Shown here piece after piece: positions 1 to 10,771 of a stretch of DNA of 64,000 bases. Within the stretch, counting starts at the first letter, position 1. Each line of letters starts with the position of its first letter. A program made the translations under genes and the position numbers. The notes beneath the pieces were generated by a model. The model was not told the origin of the DNA, did not search any database, and saw only the letters and a program-made list of their open reading frames with translations. The stretch is from Epiperipatus broadwayi (taxonomy: Eukaryota; Onychophora; Udeonychophora; Euonychophora; Peripatidae): assembly GCA_028023455.1 (NCBI GenBank), contig JAQFVV010012396.1, forward strand, positions 23,827,330 through 23,891,329, written 5' to 3'.

Positions 1-800
1 GTTTTGGTTCACAGTTTGATTTGTCTAATCATTGCATTTACCAATTTTTGTCTTTGAAAGGGATTAATAAAATAACCACCTAAATTATGCAATATATTTA
101 TTTCCTTTGTCAATTAATCTGTTTACAAACATTTTAATTACTTTTTCTAAGAATTTTCTTTTTACTTTGTAATTATTAATAAAAAAAACACATTTCATAT
201 TAATATACTTTTAAAATAAATTTATCATTAATTATACTGTATACATGTGTTTGTACATATAAATTATATATATATGTAATGAAAATTGTTTAAAACATTT
301 ATTTTTAAAATTCATTCACATAAAGCGTATATAAATATCGCTTAAATATACATCACTTTTTTATTTGTAATAATTTTACATTTATTTTCCAACAAAATTT
401 TTTATCTATAATATTTTATGCCTTTTAAAAATCATATTAAGTCTTCAATCTCTAATATTAAGCGACCTATGCAATAAAACTCATTGAAATATTTTGCTGT
501 AGTTCTTACAATAAAAATGAAATTGAATGGCTCGGGAATATATAAAAATGTAAGCACGGATAGGAACAGAACTGGTGCCATGTCCATAGATATTGAACTC
601 CAGAATCTATTACTCTACCAAAGCAAAAAAAAACTCTCACAAAATTTGTTTTATTTTTGGAGCCTTTAAAACTCAGCCATTTTAATAAATTTGTATATTT
701 CATAATATTGTCAATAGTTTTGGAAATAATGTACTTTAGAACTTCTCAAGATATTTTTTAAAGTATGAAGTTTTTTCAGTTTTGTGAATACAAATTGCTT
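1..800. other. AT-rich non-coding DNA
   Basis: No gene, transposon terminus or tRNA-like motif is recognisable. Short runs of TA and poly-A occur. The two small open frames near 484-703 overlap each other on opposite strands, lack any family motif and look like chance frames. Confidence 0.6.
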
Positions 801-804
801 TTTT

Positions 805-905
805 AGCTGAGAGGTCAGCGCAGTACCTTGCAAGCAAGCAGTTGGTTGCAGACGGTTGTTGCGGGTTCGCCTCCTGGCCAATGCAATGACATATGGGACA
901 AAAAT
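805..905 (+). repeat. tRNA-derived SINE (family 1)
   Basis: The stretch reads like a degenerate tRNA followed by a short unrelated tail. It has an A-box-like GCTGAGAGGTCAGC near the start and the B-box-like GCGGGTTCGCCTCC at about 861-874. Next comes a tail with AATGCAATGACATATGGGAC and A-rich sequence. The same tail, CAATGC..TTGACATATGG then poly-A, follows the tRNA-like unit at 49.69 kb, so the two form one SINE family. Roughly 20 bp rich in GTTG between the boxes looks like a small internal duplication. A functional tRNA is unlikely because the acceptor and anticodon arms do not pair well. Confidence 0.6.
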
Positions 906-1672
906 TGTGTTTTTATTCTTATCAAGATGGATAATCCTATCCACATCTGAATGAACAGATTCAATATAAAATTTTCTAAATCATTGATCACTGTTCAAAT
1001 AATAATAAAAACAGATATTTCATTGTCAATATCATATGAAAAGCAAATTTACTGATGTAATAAGATTGTTTTATAATATTTAAGACCTTATCTTATTTTC
1101 CATGTACTTAAATAGTTGTATTTATATTGTCATTTAATTCTCCAGTGATATTTATGTGTTTATTTAAAACTTTGTAAATATATTTGTTCATAAATTGATA
1201 TAATGCATATGAAACTTCACATTCGTTCTATTATTCAGTTGAAACAAGATTTTCTATTTTCTTTTAGTAAACAATCATTTTCAGAAACTAATAAAGATTA
1301 CTTGAAAAAAATTTAGGAACAAACTTGCTTTAATACGATAATCAGCTGCAATTTGATACCTTTAGTATTTATGATATTATTATCCAATAATATTTTATCT
1401 TAGCATAAGTAGCAATTTGTTTTAAAAATTAAATGTCAAACATTTTACTGTGTTTGGAATAAAACATATATTTAATGATATTATTTCTTAAAATTTAAAA
1501 CATATTAACGTACGATTAAAATAATAGTCAACGCCTTTAAGATTTATATAATGCAACCGTTTTAAATTCTGATTTTTTTTATAACATGATCCAAAGGATT
1601 ATTATTTAAAGTATGGTTGCTTCTGCTTATAAAATGTAGTAAAGTAGGAAATTCAAGTAACATGCAAACATC
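906..1672. other. AT-rich non-coding DNA
   Basis: No coding, RNA or mobile-element signature was found between the SINE and the hAT MITE. Confidence 0.55.
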
Positions 1673-1680
1673 TTGTAGAC

Positions 1681-2079
1681 CAGGGGTCCCCAACCTTTTT
1701 GCACTTAAGAGCACATTCTATAATACCGTCCAGGTGGCTGGCACAATTTATTTTTTTCAACCAGATGGCGGGCACCATTTATTTTTTCAATGTAAATTTA
1801 TAGTTGGATATTGTTAATAATACACATAATATACAAAAAAATATTTATTTCAAAAATAAAATTTTAACATATAATTAATGTTTATATTTTTACACTGTAA
1901 AAGTATAGTATGCCCTACAATTTGATTACAATATAATACAATAATTTATAAGAAATTTTAAAAATTAAATTTATTTGTATCAGATAAATAATTTTTTATC
2001 ATGTTCGGATAGCGGCGGGCACACATAAAATGGTCTGTGGGCGCCATGGTGCCCGCAAGCATAGGGTTGGGGACCCCTG
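1681..2079 (+). mobile_element. hAT-superfamily MITE, copy 1
   Basis: A 399-bp element with perfect 15-bp terminal inverted repeats, CAGGGGTCCCCAACC at the left end and its reverse complement at the right. It is flanked by 8-bp target duplications (1673-1680 TTGTAGAC, 2080-2087 CTGTAGAC, one mismatch). The CAGGGGTCCCCAA terminus and 8-bp duplication are diagnostic of the hAT superfamily (Charlie-like). Subterminal GGCGGGCACCAT-type motifs recur near both ends. There is no transposase: the interior is AT-rich and the open frame across the left end is incidental. It is a non-autonomous element, mobilised in trans if ever active. A second copy in the opposite orientation lies at 48456-48852. Confidence 0.92.
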
Positions 2080-2087
2080 CTGTAGAC

Positions 2088-4570
2088 CATTGAAGTTCAC
2101 AGAGAAAACATCAATACTTCAAGTAACTATAAACCATTGATTACTGTTTACATTAACATCTGTCTTAAAATTTTTAAGAAATAAAATTTGATTTTAGCAT
2201 TAAAGAAATACCTGTTTATAGTGAAATTAGTTCTTTTACCTTAATAAACTACCTGAATGCAATATTGAATCATAGCAAAGTGAATACTAATATCATTGGA
2301 AAAATCAGTTTTTTACATTTGTTTTTCAGAAGTCATCACAAAAAACCATGGCCAAAAGATACTAAATTAATCTTTTTACAAAATCGAATGCAACAAGACC
2401 TTTCCAAATTATACTTTAAAAATACTTCATAACATCTACATATTGAAATAAACTTTTTTCTTTCACAATAAAAATAGTTCTGTTAATTATATTTATATCT
2501 GATGTTCTAGTCAAACTTCTAATGAGGTCCACATCTGGTGGATTTTGAAATAACTTTTCAATACAAAGGTTAATTATGATCAACTAATATGTAATGCAAA
2601 CCTAAAGATATATATTTTTTATTATTTTGCAGAATAAATTATTGCTTTAACAAAAATTATATCTTGATTCTAGTGCAAATAAATATGTGATTGTGTTTTT
2701 CTCTATGTTCTTTTTTATCCTTTCTCCATCTTTTTTTTTTTTTAATTAGACAGACATCATAGTTAACACCTGCTGTTTGTGTATCTATATTTTCCAAATA
2801 AGTACAATATTGCATTTCTTTTATTTAAATATGTTTGTATAAATATTTAAAGTAATTTTATAATTAAATAATTTGAGTTTATCATATGGTGAGTCATTAT
2901 TTAAAATTTTGCATGAAGCACTGATGTCAATAATTAGATGTTTTAATGCAGAATATATGTATGGATTTTTATGCAAAAAAAATAATTGTTGGGTATGGAG
3001 ATGAATCTAGTGTTTTTCAGGATATAGTTTTATGAAGAATTCGAAGCAAGTAGACTAAAATTGTCTACAATATCATTTGAAAAGATATTAGTAATAAAAT
3101 TAAATAATTTAAATATAGCTAAATATCATTTTTTCAAGTCCTAAGTATAGTATAGCATTTACAGTATCATAGTTTAAATTTGCCATACATTCTTTTAATG
3201 AGACATACCTTTTCCAAGAAAGAAAATAACAAAATAGATAATAGATTGATTACTGAATGTATAGACTGAGAAGATCTTCTATCTCTGCAACGTGTATGCT
3301 GTCTGATCTTGTTCATCATGATAATTTTATGACAGCAGAATTTCTGAATCATGAATTAATTCTTGAAATATGAAATTGTGTCTCAAATCTATATAGATTG
3401 ACTGCAGTGGTTTCTTTTTCATCACAAAATCTTGCAAACCATTTGAAAACATTTTATGACCCATAGTTCCATTTCCATACACTGCTAAGTAGCAGTTTTT
3501 CCAATTTAAATAAAATTTAATGTTAGCTTGTTGTACCATTATAGATCAAAATACAAAACACATCATATTTCAATTTGTAATTCATGATTGTGTCATGCAA
3601 GCATCTTAAACATTTTGTGGTAAATAATTAAACTATTCAGATACATAAATTGTGCATGATTTCAGATACTGATCTTCAGGCAGCTTGTATTATCATCTTT
3701 TTATTAGAACACAGTTATATATACCAGTTTGATTTGATGTGAGATTTATTTTAGTATCTTCTATTATTGAAATGTATGCACATATCATTAAATAATACAA
3801 TGTAATGCAATACTAAACTCAAGATTTCTGGATCAAATTCCATCCTGTTACTTGCCATATAAAATATCATTTGACCTATGGCTTAATTAATTATTTGATT
3901 ATTATTAAGAAAAGACTGGTGATATTGAAAATTGTTTTGCATAATGCTTATACCAAAATATGCTTCAAAAATTTAACTAAAAATATTTTTTGGATAACGT
4001 TACTGCATTAATACCTAAAAAATATGGATTTTTCATCATATATACTTTATACTGGTTATATCAGCAAAAATAGTAGCCCAAGATTATTGTTCACAATAAT
4101 AGTAACTTCAGTGAATGTAAATCTGTTAATAGAATGTCTTATCCCTCAAAAATTGATTCCAGGTATTTGATGCTTATTCTTTAATAATGACTTTACTAAT
4201 ATTAAAATTAAACAACCATAAAAAAATAAGATTTCCAATTTGGATTTTCAATTTTATCATGTCATCAAGATAAAGAAATTTTTCAAAGATTGTATTGAGA
4301 AAATGAATATTTGTTATATTTTTATTTGCTAGAAAGAAGAAACTTAGTTAATTCTATGATATTGGTAAAGGAAAAAAACATAATATTCTCTATTTTTCAG
4401 AATGTTAAAGTAAATGTGGACATTTGTCAAAAATGTAAGGATTGGAGAGCATAAGTTTAATGAATGATGTTTTTATCTTAACCAAAACCAAGGATAGTTA
4501 AAAAATGGACAATCTGACCATAAAAAATATAGTTGATTACTTAAAACTAATTGATTGCCCTACAGGATAT
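2088..4570. other. AT-rich non-coding DNA
   Basis: No supported gene or transposon end. Small opposite-strand frames at 3167-3539 have no recognisable motif and are interrupted. Poly-T and TA runs only. Confidence 0.5.
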
Positions 4571-7500
4571 TGTACCGTTTGGTTTTGTATGGTCACATAA
4601 CAAGATCGAGCATCTAGGCAAAAGTACTTTGAATCCAATCATGCGCAAGATACATAAGTCAGGAACACTCATGAATTCTGCCCTATTTGTCTATTTTCCA
4701 GATCTACCCACTTATGAGCAACAATCTTGATGATATCTATCTAATTTCATCTTTCTCCGCCGGGATCGCACATCGGAGACACAAAAAGACTTTTAATAAT
4801 TTAAAATTTAATAGTGGAATATTTAGCATTAACTATAATTTAGAAGCATTTAATGATCGTAACATTTCATATTAATTATATATTAGCAGAGATCATCTAG
4901 TCAGTAGGAGCATAACTTATTAATTAAAATATTAATTTAAACAAAAAAAAACATAATGATTCGGAAATGTTATAATATATATATATATATATATATAAGG
5001 TTTATTATTTTAACAAAACATAAGTAAACACATGTCATCATTGATTGATCATTGGCCTCATAAATATTCTATGACAGTTGTCATAGAAAAATATTACATT
5101 TGGTTGATAAATTAAGAATTAAATTTAACAGATGACTTTGTTTATAGTTGTGGCTATGCCAATAAGATGTACTATAATGATGAATATAAGAATTAGCACT
5201 ATTCAGAAATATATTATTGAAGTAACATTACACCCCCCTAAAAGAAACAAAATAGCATTTAACCGATTTGAAAGATAATTATTATTTTTTAATGAAGCAT
5301 TACATTTGCACAAAACATAGTGATTAATATTCAATATATAAAGTGACAAACATGTGTGGGATAGCTGATGAATATATATTAATAATAATAATATTGTTGC
5401 AATGGCGTGCATTTTAAATAATGGACATAGATCTGTTTAGCAAAAATCACAACATTACGGCTTATGTATGTTCATGGGTTTATTAGAAATATAACAAAAG
5501 GTGGTGTGTGCATGGTGGCATGTTTGATGTGATCCAGTCAAGGATCTGATCATGTGCTTCATGGAATTCATTTAAGAGAAAATACAGATGTAACTCTGCA
5601 AACGTTGGCAGGATCAGTTTATAAGCGAAGAGCGGTCGGCTATGCATTTATTGGGCAGGTTTTTCCGGAGAAATCCCCATATAAAGCATGCAAATACAAA
5701 CAAATAAGTCCCCAGGGGGGTTAAAGACTGGTTCTTGGACTTTGAGAGAATAATAGGGTTCGACTTTGCGATACCTCCGAGTAAGAGAAGCACGGATATA
5801 TAATATAAAAATGAGTGTGCCTATATGCACGCAATGCTTGGGATAACAAAATATATAGCTTTAAAGACTATTTGAATTACTTAATGCCCATAAATTATAG
5901 AATATCCTGAGTAATAGTATGATCTAATCGTGAAACAGGCATGGATGATTTAAATTAATTAAATTATATAAATTTTAAGACTTAAAGATTCCCCTTTCCC
6001 TTTACTTTAAATTATTTATAACTTCCCACACCATTTAATAAATACAAATTTTGGTTTAAAAATGCTATTATTAGAAATAAATATGTTTATATAGAAACAA
6101 ATGGGGTGGTGGAAATAACTGGGATAATAATTAGATTTTACATATATGAAATACATTTACGGTTGGGATTAGCACATTTAAAAAAGATTAAAAAAACATT
6201 TTTAGAAAAACAGATGTTGATCTGTTTTTTTACAACAATTTATAAGAGAATGACTTTGTTTTTTTTTTTCAAACTTGCGAGCACCTGCATAAGTCAAAGA
6301 GTACTTTTTTTTAAAATAAATTTGAATTATCCCTGTAAGGGATGGGTAGGGAAACTAGAAAGGAATTACATGCTAGCAAGTTTGAAATATTATTGGCATT
6401 TTAAAACACAACAATACGTAATATAATAATGAAATAAAATATGATTGCCACATGGAAATAATAAAAACAAAAACATATTGAATAGAGGCTCAATGATAGA
6501 ATAGGTTAAGTTATATGAAGTTGTAACTAGGTAAAATTACATAAGATATAAACATTTACATAAGATATTAGAGTAAAGCTTCAGGATTATTGTTGTTATA
6601 GAAGGCTGAATTTAATAGAATCATAGAGCAGTTAAAGTACTTTAACCTTTCATAAATAGTAGTGGTCCTTGATGTTTGGAATGTTCATCAGCATTAATAC
6701 ACTAGATCTAGGTTTGGAATAAGGCATCACAGGTAGCATTTTACTTATTTAATTGAAAGTTCATAGGCATGGGATCCGAAGATTTTAGTACGGGAACAAG
6801 CATGTTGGAACAGAAGGGAAGGTGAAGTTTCCCCTACTCATGGCACATTGGATGAAGATTTAAACTAGCATGGATTATGTGGGCCTTTGTTAATTTATGG
6901 TTGTCTCCTCTTTTTTGGATTCAAATCCAGCAGTATTTATACTCTTTTTTGATGATGTAGTATAGCACTTACCTGCTGGACTTGAGGCAATTTGAGCACT
7001 TTAGCAAAGCTAAAATCTTCTGACCGGATATCTTTTGTTTTGTAAGTCTTTTGAAACAATGCAATCCTGTTACAAGTTTCTCGAATGATTGTTTTAAAAT
7101 AAGTCTTATGATTTTAAAACAAGTTGGCATGGATAAAATTTCCACTATTGGTTTTTACTTTACTATTACAAATTGTAACCTTTTAAATCTAACTAATGGG
7201 CTTTTCTGGGTAATTGTTTTTTTGTTCGAGAAACTTTTTAAAAGAATTGCATCATTTTCTGACCGCTAAAATTAAATATAAAATATAATACATTTCATAT
7301 ATGAATTTTAAGATACATGAATAATATAATTATTTATACGATTTATTATCAATCTTCCCACATGAAGAATATATATATTTATCCACTACGCACGCATACA
7401 CATTAAAATAATATTAAATATTTATTTACTAAATTATTTTGCGTTAAGATATATAAATATCTACATCAGTTATGTTTAAATGGTTAATCAAAGGAAAACT

Positions 7501-7605
7501 ATATGTTAGTACATATGTATATACACGTAAGGATGGGTTTAAACATGGTTTGGTGGTAGAAGACTTTAAGTGAGCTGTGAAGCACGATCTGAGCATCAGA
7601 TCGAG
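4571..7605 (+). repeat. 3-kb direct repeat, copy A (unidentified)
   Basis: This ~3.03-kb segment is repeated almost throughout, in the same orientation and order, at 10607-13645. Differences are mostly point changes and short indels. Similarity begins near a shared TGTACCG and stops abruptly after the shared GAGCATCAGAT; flanks on either side are unrelated. No terminal inverted repeat or target duplication is evident. Short protein-like segments on the plus strand are conserved between copies. One near 4600-4725 includes the residues KIHKSGTLM and FPDLPTYEQQ, and others lie near 5550-5800. Copy A has indels in both. It could be an unknown mobile element, or a segmental duplication of a piece of gene. 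Confidence 0.75.
5526..5805 (+). pseudogene. Decayed coding-like segment in repeat copy A
   Basis: In copy A the plus strand can be read as protein-like sequence in two frames joined by an indel near 5716. The first part contains ENTDVTLQ, and the second contains VKDWFLDFERIIGFDFAIPP. In copy B the same segment stays in one frame apart from a single stop, which suggests a once-coding stretch. I do not recognise the family. The overlapping minus-strand frame at 5648-5830 is also conserved, but it may be only the shadow of this segment. Confidence 0.3.
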
Positions 7606-7880
7606 TTATTTTCAAACATAATGAACCAAAAAATGTTTAAAAAAAAAAATCCTTTACTTAATGTCTCGGTGACTAAAGAACAAAGTGAATTAGTGACATG
7701 TATCTGAAAAATATTTTTAGCTAAGCATAAACTTATTAACTTATCTTTATGTGGGGATTGCCTGTTCCATTTTGTTATTACTGCCTAAATATGATTGAAT
7801 TAACATACAATAAAAAAAAAAACTAAGAAAAAAAAAAAACTATACTTGTCTAATACTAGAAACTATATATATAAACTTTA
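7606..7880. other. Non-coding spacer
   Basis: Sequence after the end of repeat copy A. It contains poly-A runs at about 7637-7649 and 7810-7838 and no gene signature. Confidence 0.4.
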
Positions 7881-7899
7881 TAGCTGAGGTCCAAAGTCT

Positions 7900-9020
7900 T
7901 TTGTTGCTTAGTCTGTCCATTTTGTCTACATAGTAACTGTCCCTCTTACTTATCTCGTTCTATCTATATTCTTTTTCTTGATCTGGAGGTACACCAGGTC
8001 TTTTTGCCATTTCAGCTAGCTCTGGGTCTGGGTGTCCATAGTCTAGAAAATGTGTCAGGTCTACTTGATTCATAATTTGTTTTCCTGTCATCATATTATA
8101 TCTAAGAATTGTGATGATAGTCTTACAAGAATTCTCCAAGATGTGGCATTTAAAAAACTATGAAGTTTGAACCAGGCCCTCAAATTTATCTTCCCAATTA
8201 TATACACTGTTATTATTAAGCATATAATTAAAGTGATCTTCTAGTGCCTTAACAAGGGTTTTGTTCAAACTTTTCAAAACATCACCTCCTGATTTTATTC
8301 CCATCTGCTTAGGGAGCTCATCTAAGGGCTTTTTTTATCAGTGCTAAAGGTGACATTTCATCTGACCTCAGGATCTGGCCAATAAACTTCCCTGAAGGAA
8401 TATTAACTTCAGTTCAAATGTCCAGTACTTTCACTTCTTCCCGAATATTTTCCCCTTTGTATTCTTCATCCCCCTTGATGACATTACATGTTTGATCATC
8501 CTGTGTCATGGTCTTTTGTCCATCCATTGGGTTCCCAGTCTGCCTTAATTATGGATCCATAGTTTCTTGCATATGGTACTCCGAAGAACCTTCAAATTAA
8601 GTGTGACTCTCCTTGTGTTTCTTTCTGCACTGTGTTTGTACATCATCTATTGTTTTCACTACAGTGTCATTCATTTTATCCCACATGGTCACCATCCAGT
8701 CTTTTGTCTGTCTACTCATGTGTTCTAACTTGGATTCAAAATTTTCAAACCTATCTTCCCTTTTTTTCTACTGTCATTTTTTTTGTTTGTTCATACATTT
8801 TCTCTTCTAGTCTTTTAAACAACCATAATACTATTTCTATTTTCATGGTTTGATTGTTGACTTCCCTAGGTTTATTATTATCATCAGCTTGGGGATCTTG
8901 TCCAACATTAGTTGGTTTTTCTACCTCCTCTCCCCCATTTTTATCACCTTCAGAAATTATCTTGCCTGATGTTAACTCTCTTCCCTGGTGCATTCTATCT
9001 TCCTCGCTACTACCCTCCAT
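7900..9020 (-). pseudogene. Decayed gag-like retroelement reading frame
   Basis: On the minus strand an 89-codon open frame begins with a Met at 9020. It is rich in Glu, Lys and Asp and ends in a helix-like, coiled-coil-like stretch (LFKRLEEKMYEQ). Downstream to about 7900 the same strand keeps protein-like character but is broken by several stops and frame changes. One recognisably ordered part reads PDPELAEMAKRPGVPPDQEK. The charged, coiled-coil start and later hydrophilic region resemble a retrotransposon gag or ORF1 product, but no zinc knuckle, protease or reverse transcriptase was found. The assignment is by general character only, and the copy cannot be functional. Confidence 0.35.
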
Positions 9021-9723
9021 TTGGTTATCGGATTTTAAAATATTTTTTATTGTTTTCTTAACTATAAGATTAGATTATGATTCTTTCTATTTCTATATAG
9101 ATTAATACACCTCTCCCCCCCATTCTCAACACTCTCCCCCTTTACTCTAATCCCCCACTCCTGTACCAAATTTATATGTACTTATATGATTATCGCTATC
9201 CTGCCTGACTTTTTATTTTTGCAATATTAATTTCTAGATCCAGCATTTAAATACAAAGAAAGATGTATATATAATAATTATCATATTTACTACCTAGCCT
9301 TCTTTCTGTCCTTCTGCTTTGTTGTTTGTTTTGGTTGTTCTTCAGCACCTGAAACATCTTAACAAAATTTTTTATTAGCAATGACATTTATTGAATTAAA
9401 TTATTAGCAATGCACGTATATTTTATATCGAAGAAAAAAAAAACTCTATATAACTTGTTACATTGTAAATCATTGTTTTCAAAATTTTCCTTATTTTAAT
9501 AACTCTAGCACCCATTGGCAAAATTTATATTGGGATTGTTACTGGGCGCCAGCCAAAGGGGTAAGGTTATATGATCTGACCAGATGATCCGCTTTTACTG
9601 GATTATACATTTTTATAAAATGTATTGTTATTTAATGGTTATACAGCCACAGCTTTATAATATGATAACATAAAAAATAGTCATTATTAATTTTAGTGAG
9701 TATCTATATCTATATATCTATCT
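9021..9723. other. Non-coding, pyrimidine-rich then AT-rich
   Basis: A C/T-rich stretch at about 9110-9165 (runs of CTCCCCC) lies just upstream of the gag-like frame on its coding strand. The rest is AT-rich without motifs. Confidence 0.4.
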
Positions 9724-9724
9724 C

Positions 9725-9764
<40 letters not shown>

Positions 9765-9765
9765 G
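9724..9765. repeat. (AT)n microsatellite capped by CCC and GGG
   Basis: About 36 bp of perfect (AT)n lies at 9727-9762, bounded by TCCC on the left and GGGA on the right. The whole tract is therefore a perfect palindrome able to form a cruciform. It directly abuts the first unit of the ~145-bp minisatellite. Confidence 0.85.
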
Positions 9766-10350
9766 AATGAAAGTATTAAAAGCTGCCACTACTTTATTTC
9801 TTTCATCAGCCCGAGGCAGTTATATACACATGAACATTATTTATTGAGAAAAAAATCTGCATAGTCATGATTATTTGGAATACTTATTTTTTATCTTTTA
9901 TTCTGGCAGTGAAAGCATTTTAAAAGCTGTCACTATTTTATTTCTATGCAAACCCAAAAATATTATACATGTATTTAAAACATTTATGAAAAAAAAACAC
10001 TATATATAAAACATTATTATCGTTTAGAGCACATACTTCTTTATTTTTTATTATAAACATGAAAGCCCCTTAAAAGCTGCCACTATTTTACTTCTTTTAT
10101 AGACTCACAAGAATTATACATGTATTTAAAACATTTATGGAGAAATACACTATATATAAAATATTATTCATTATTATTTGGAGAACACACTTTTTTATAT
10201 TATTATGAAAGTGAAAGACCCTTTAAAACTGCCACTATTTTACTTCTTTTACAATCTTGAGAAAATAATACATATTTGAAACATTTATTGGAAAAATACT
10301 GCGTATACAAAACATTATTTATGGGGAAAATATACTTTTATATATATACT
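9766..10350. repeat. Minisatellite, about four ~145-bp units
   Basis: Units start near 9767, 9910, 10060 and 10212. Each has a core TGAAAG..TTAAAAGCTG(C/T)CACTA(C/T)TTTA followed by an AT-rich arm with ACATTTATGGA and CACTATATATAAAA. Spacing is 143-152 bp and identity falls along the array. Recurrent TATACATGTATTTAAAACATT is shared by the inner units. No coding content. Confidence 0.7.
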
Positions 10351-10571
10351 CAACATTATTACTGGAGAAAAAAAATTATATACTTATATATTAATAATGA
10401 CTTGCACCAAGTGTATAATAATATTCAAAAAGATCTAAGCTGGGTGTACATACCGAGGGAAATTTTTTTTACACCTATATATATTGAATATCATTATTTA
10501 TAAAAAAAATACATTATATCTATCAATATCTACTACTATCTCTCAGGTATGTGAGTTTTTATTTGAAGCCC

Positions 10572-10771
10572 AATGTTGATGCACCAAACCTGGGGGCAAA
10601 AAAACCTGTACCGGTCGATTTTGTATGTTTACCTAACAAGATTGAGTATCTAGCCAAAAGTACCTCAAATCCATACATGTGCAAGATTCATAAGTCAGGA
10701 ACACTCATGGATTCTGCCCTATTTGCCTATTTTCCAGATCTACCCACTTATGAGCAACAATTCCAATGATA
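10572..10771 (+). pseudogene. Coding-like block at start of repeat copy B
   Basis: An open frame runs across the repeat start and contains LAKSTSNPYMCKIHKSGTLM then FPDLPTYEQQ before a stop. The equivalent block in copy A has the same residues with mostly conservative replacements. The family is not recognised. It may be an exon fragment or part of a mobile-element protein. Confidence 0.3.

Noticed and set aside
1617-1817. 66-codon open frame
   Set aside because: It runs across the left end of the hAT MITE and its interior, so it is incidental.
5359-5400. CTGATGA in the 3-kb repeat as a hammerhead core
   Set aside because: No stem II followed by GAAA and no pairing flanks; a chance heptamer.
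9800-9835. Minus-strand CTGATGAAAGAAA next to the minisatellite
   Set aside because: CTGATGA and GAAA are present but no stem II fits between them and no stem I or cleavage triplet is placed correctly.
9767-10350. CRISPR array
   Set aside because: Repeat units are ~145 bp, diverged and without regular short spacers, and the DNA is eukaryotic.
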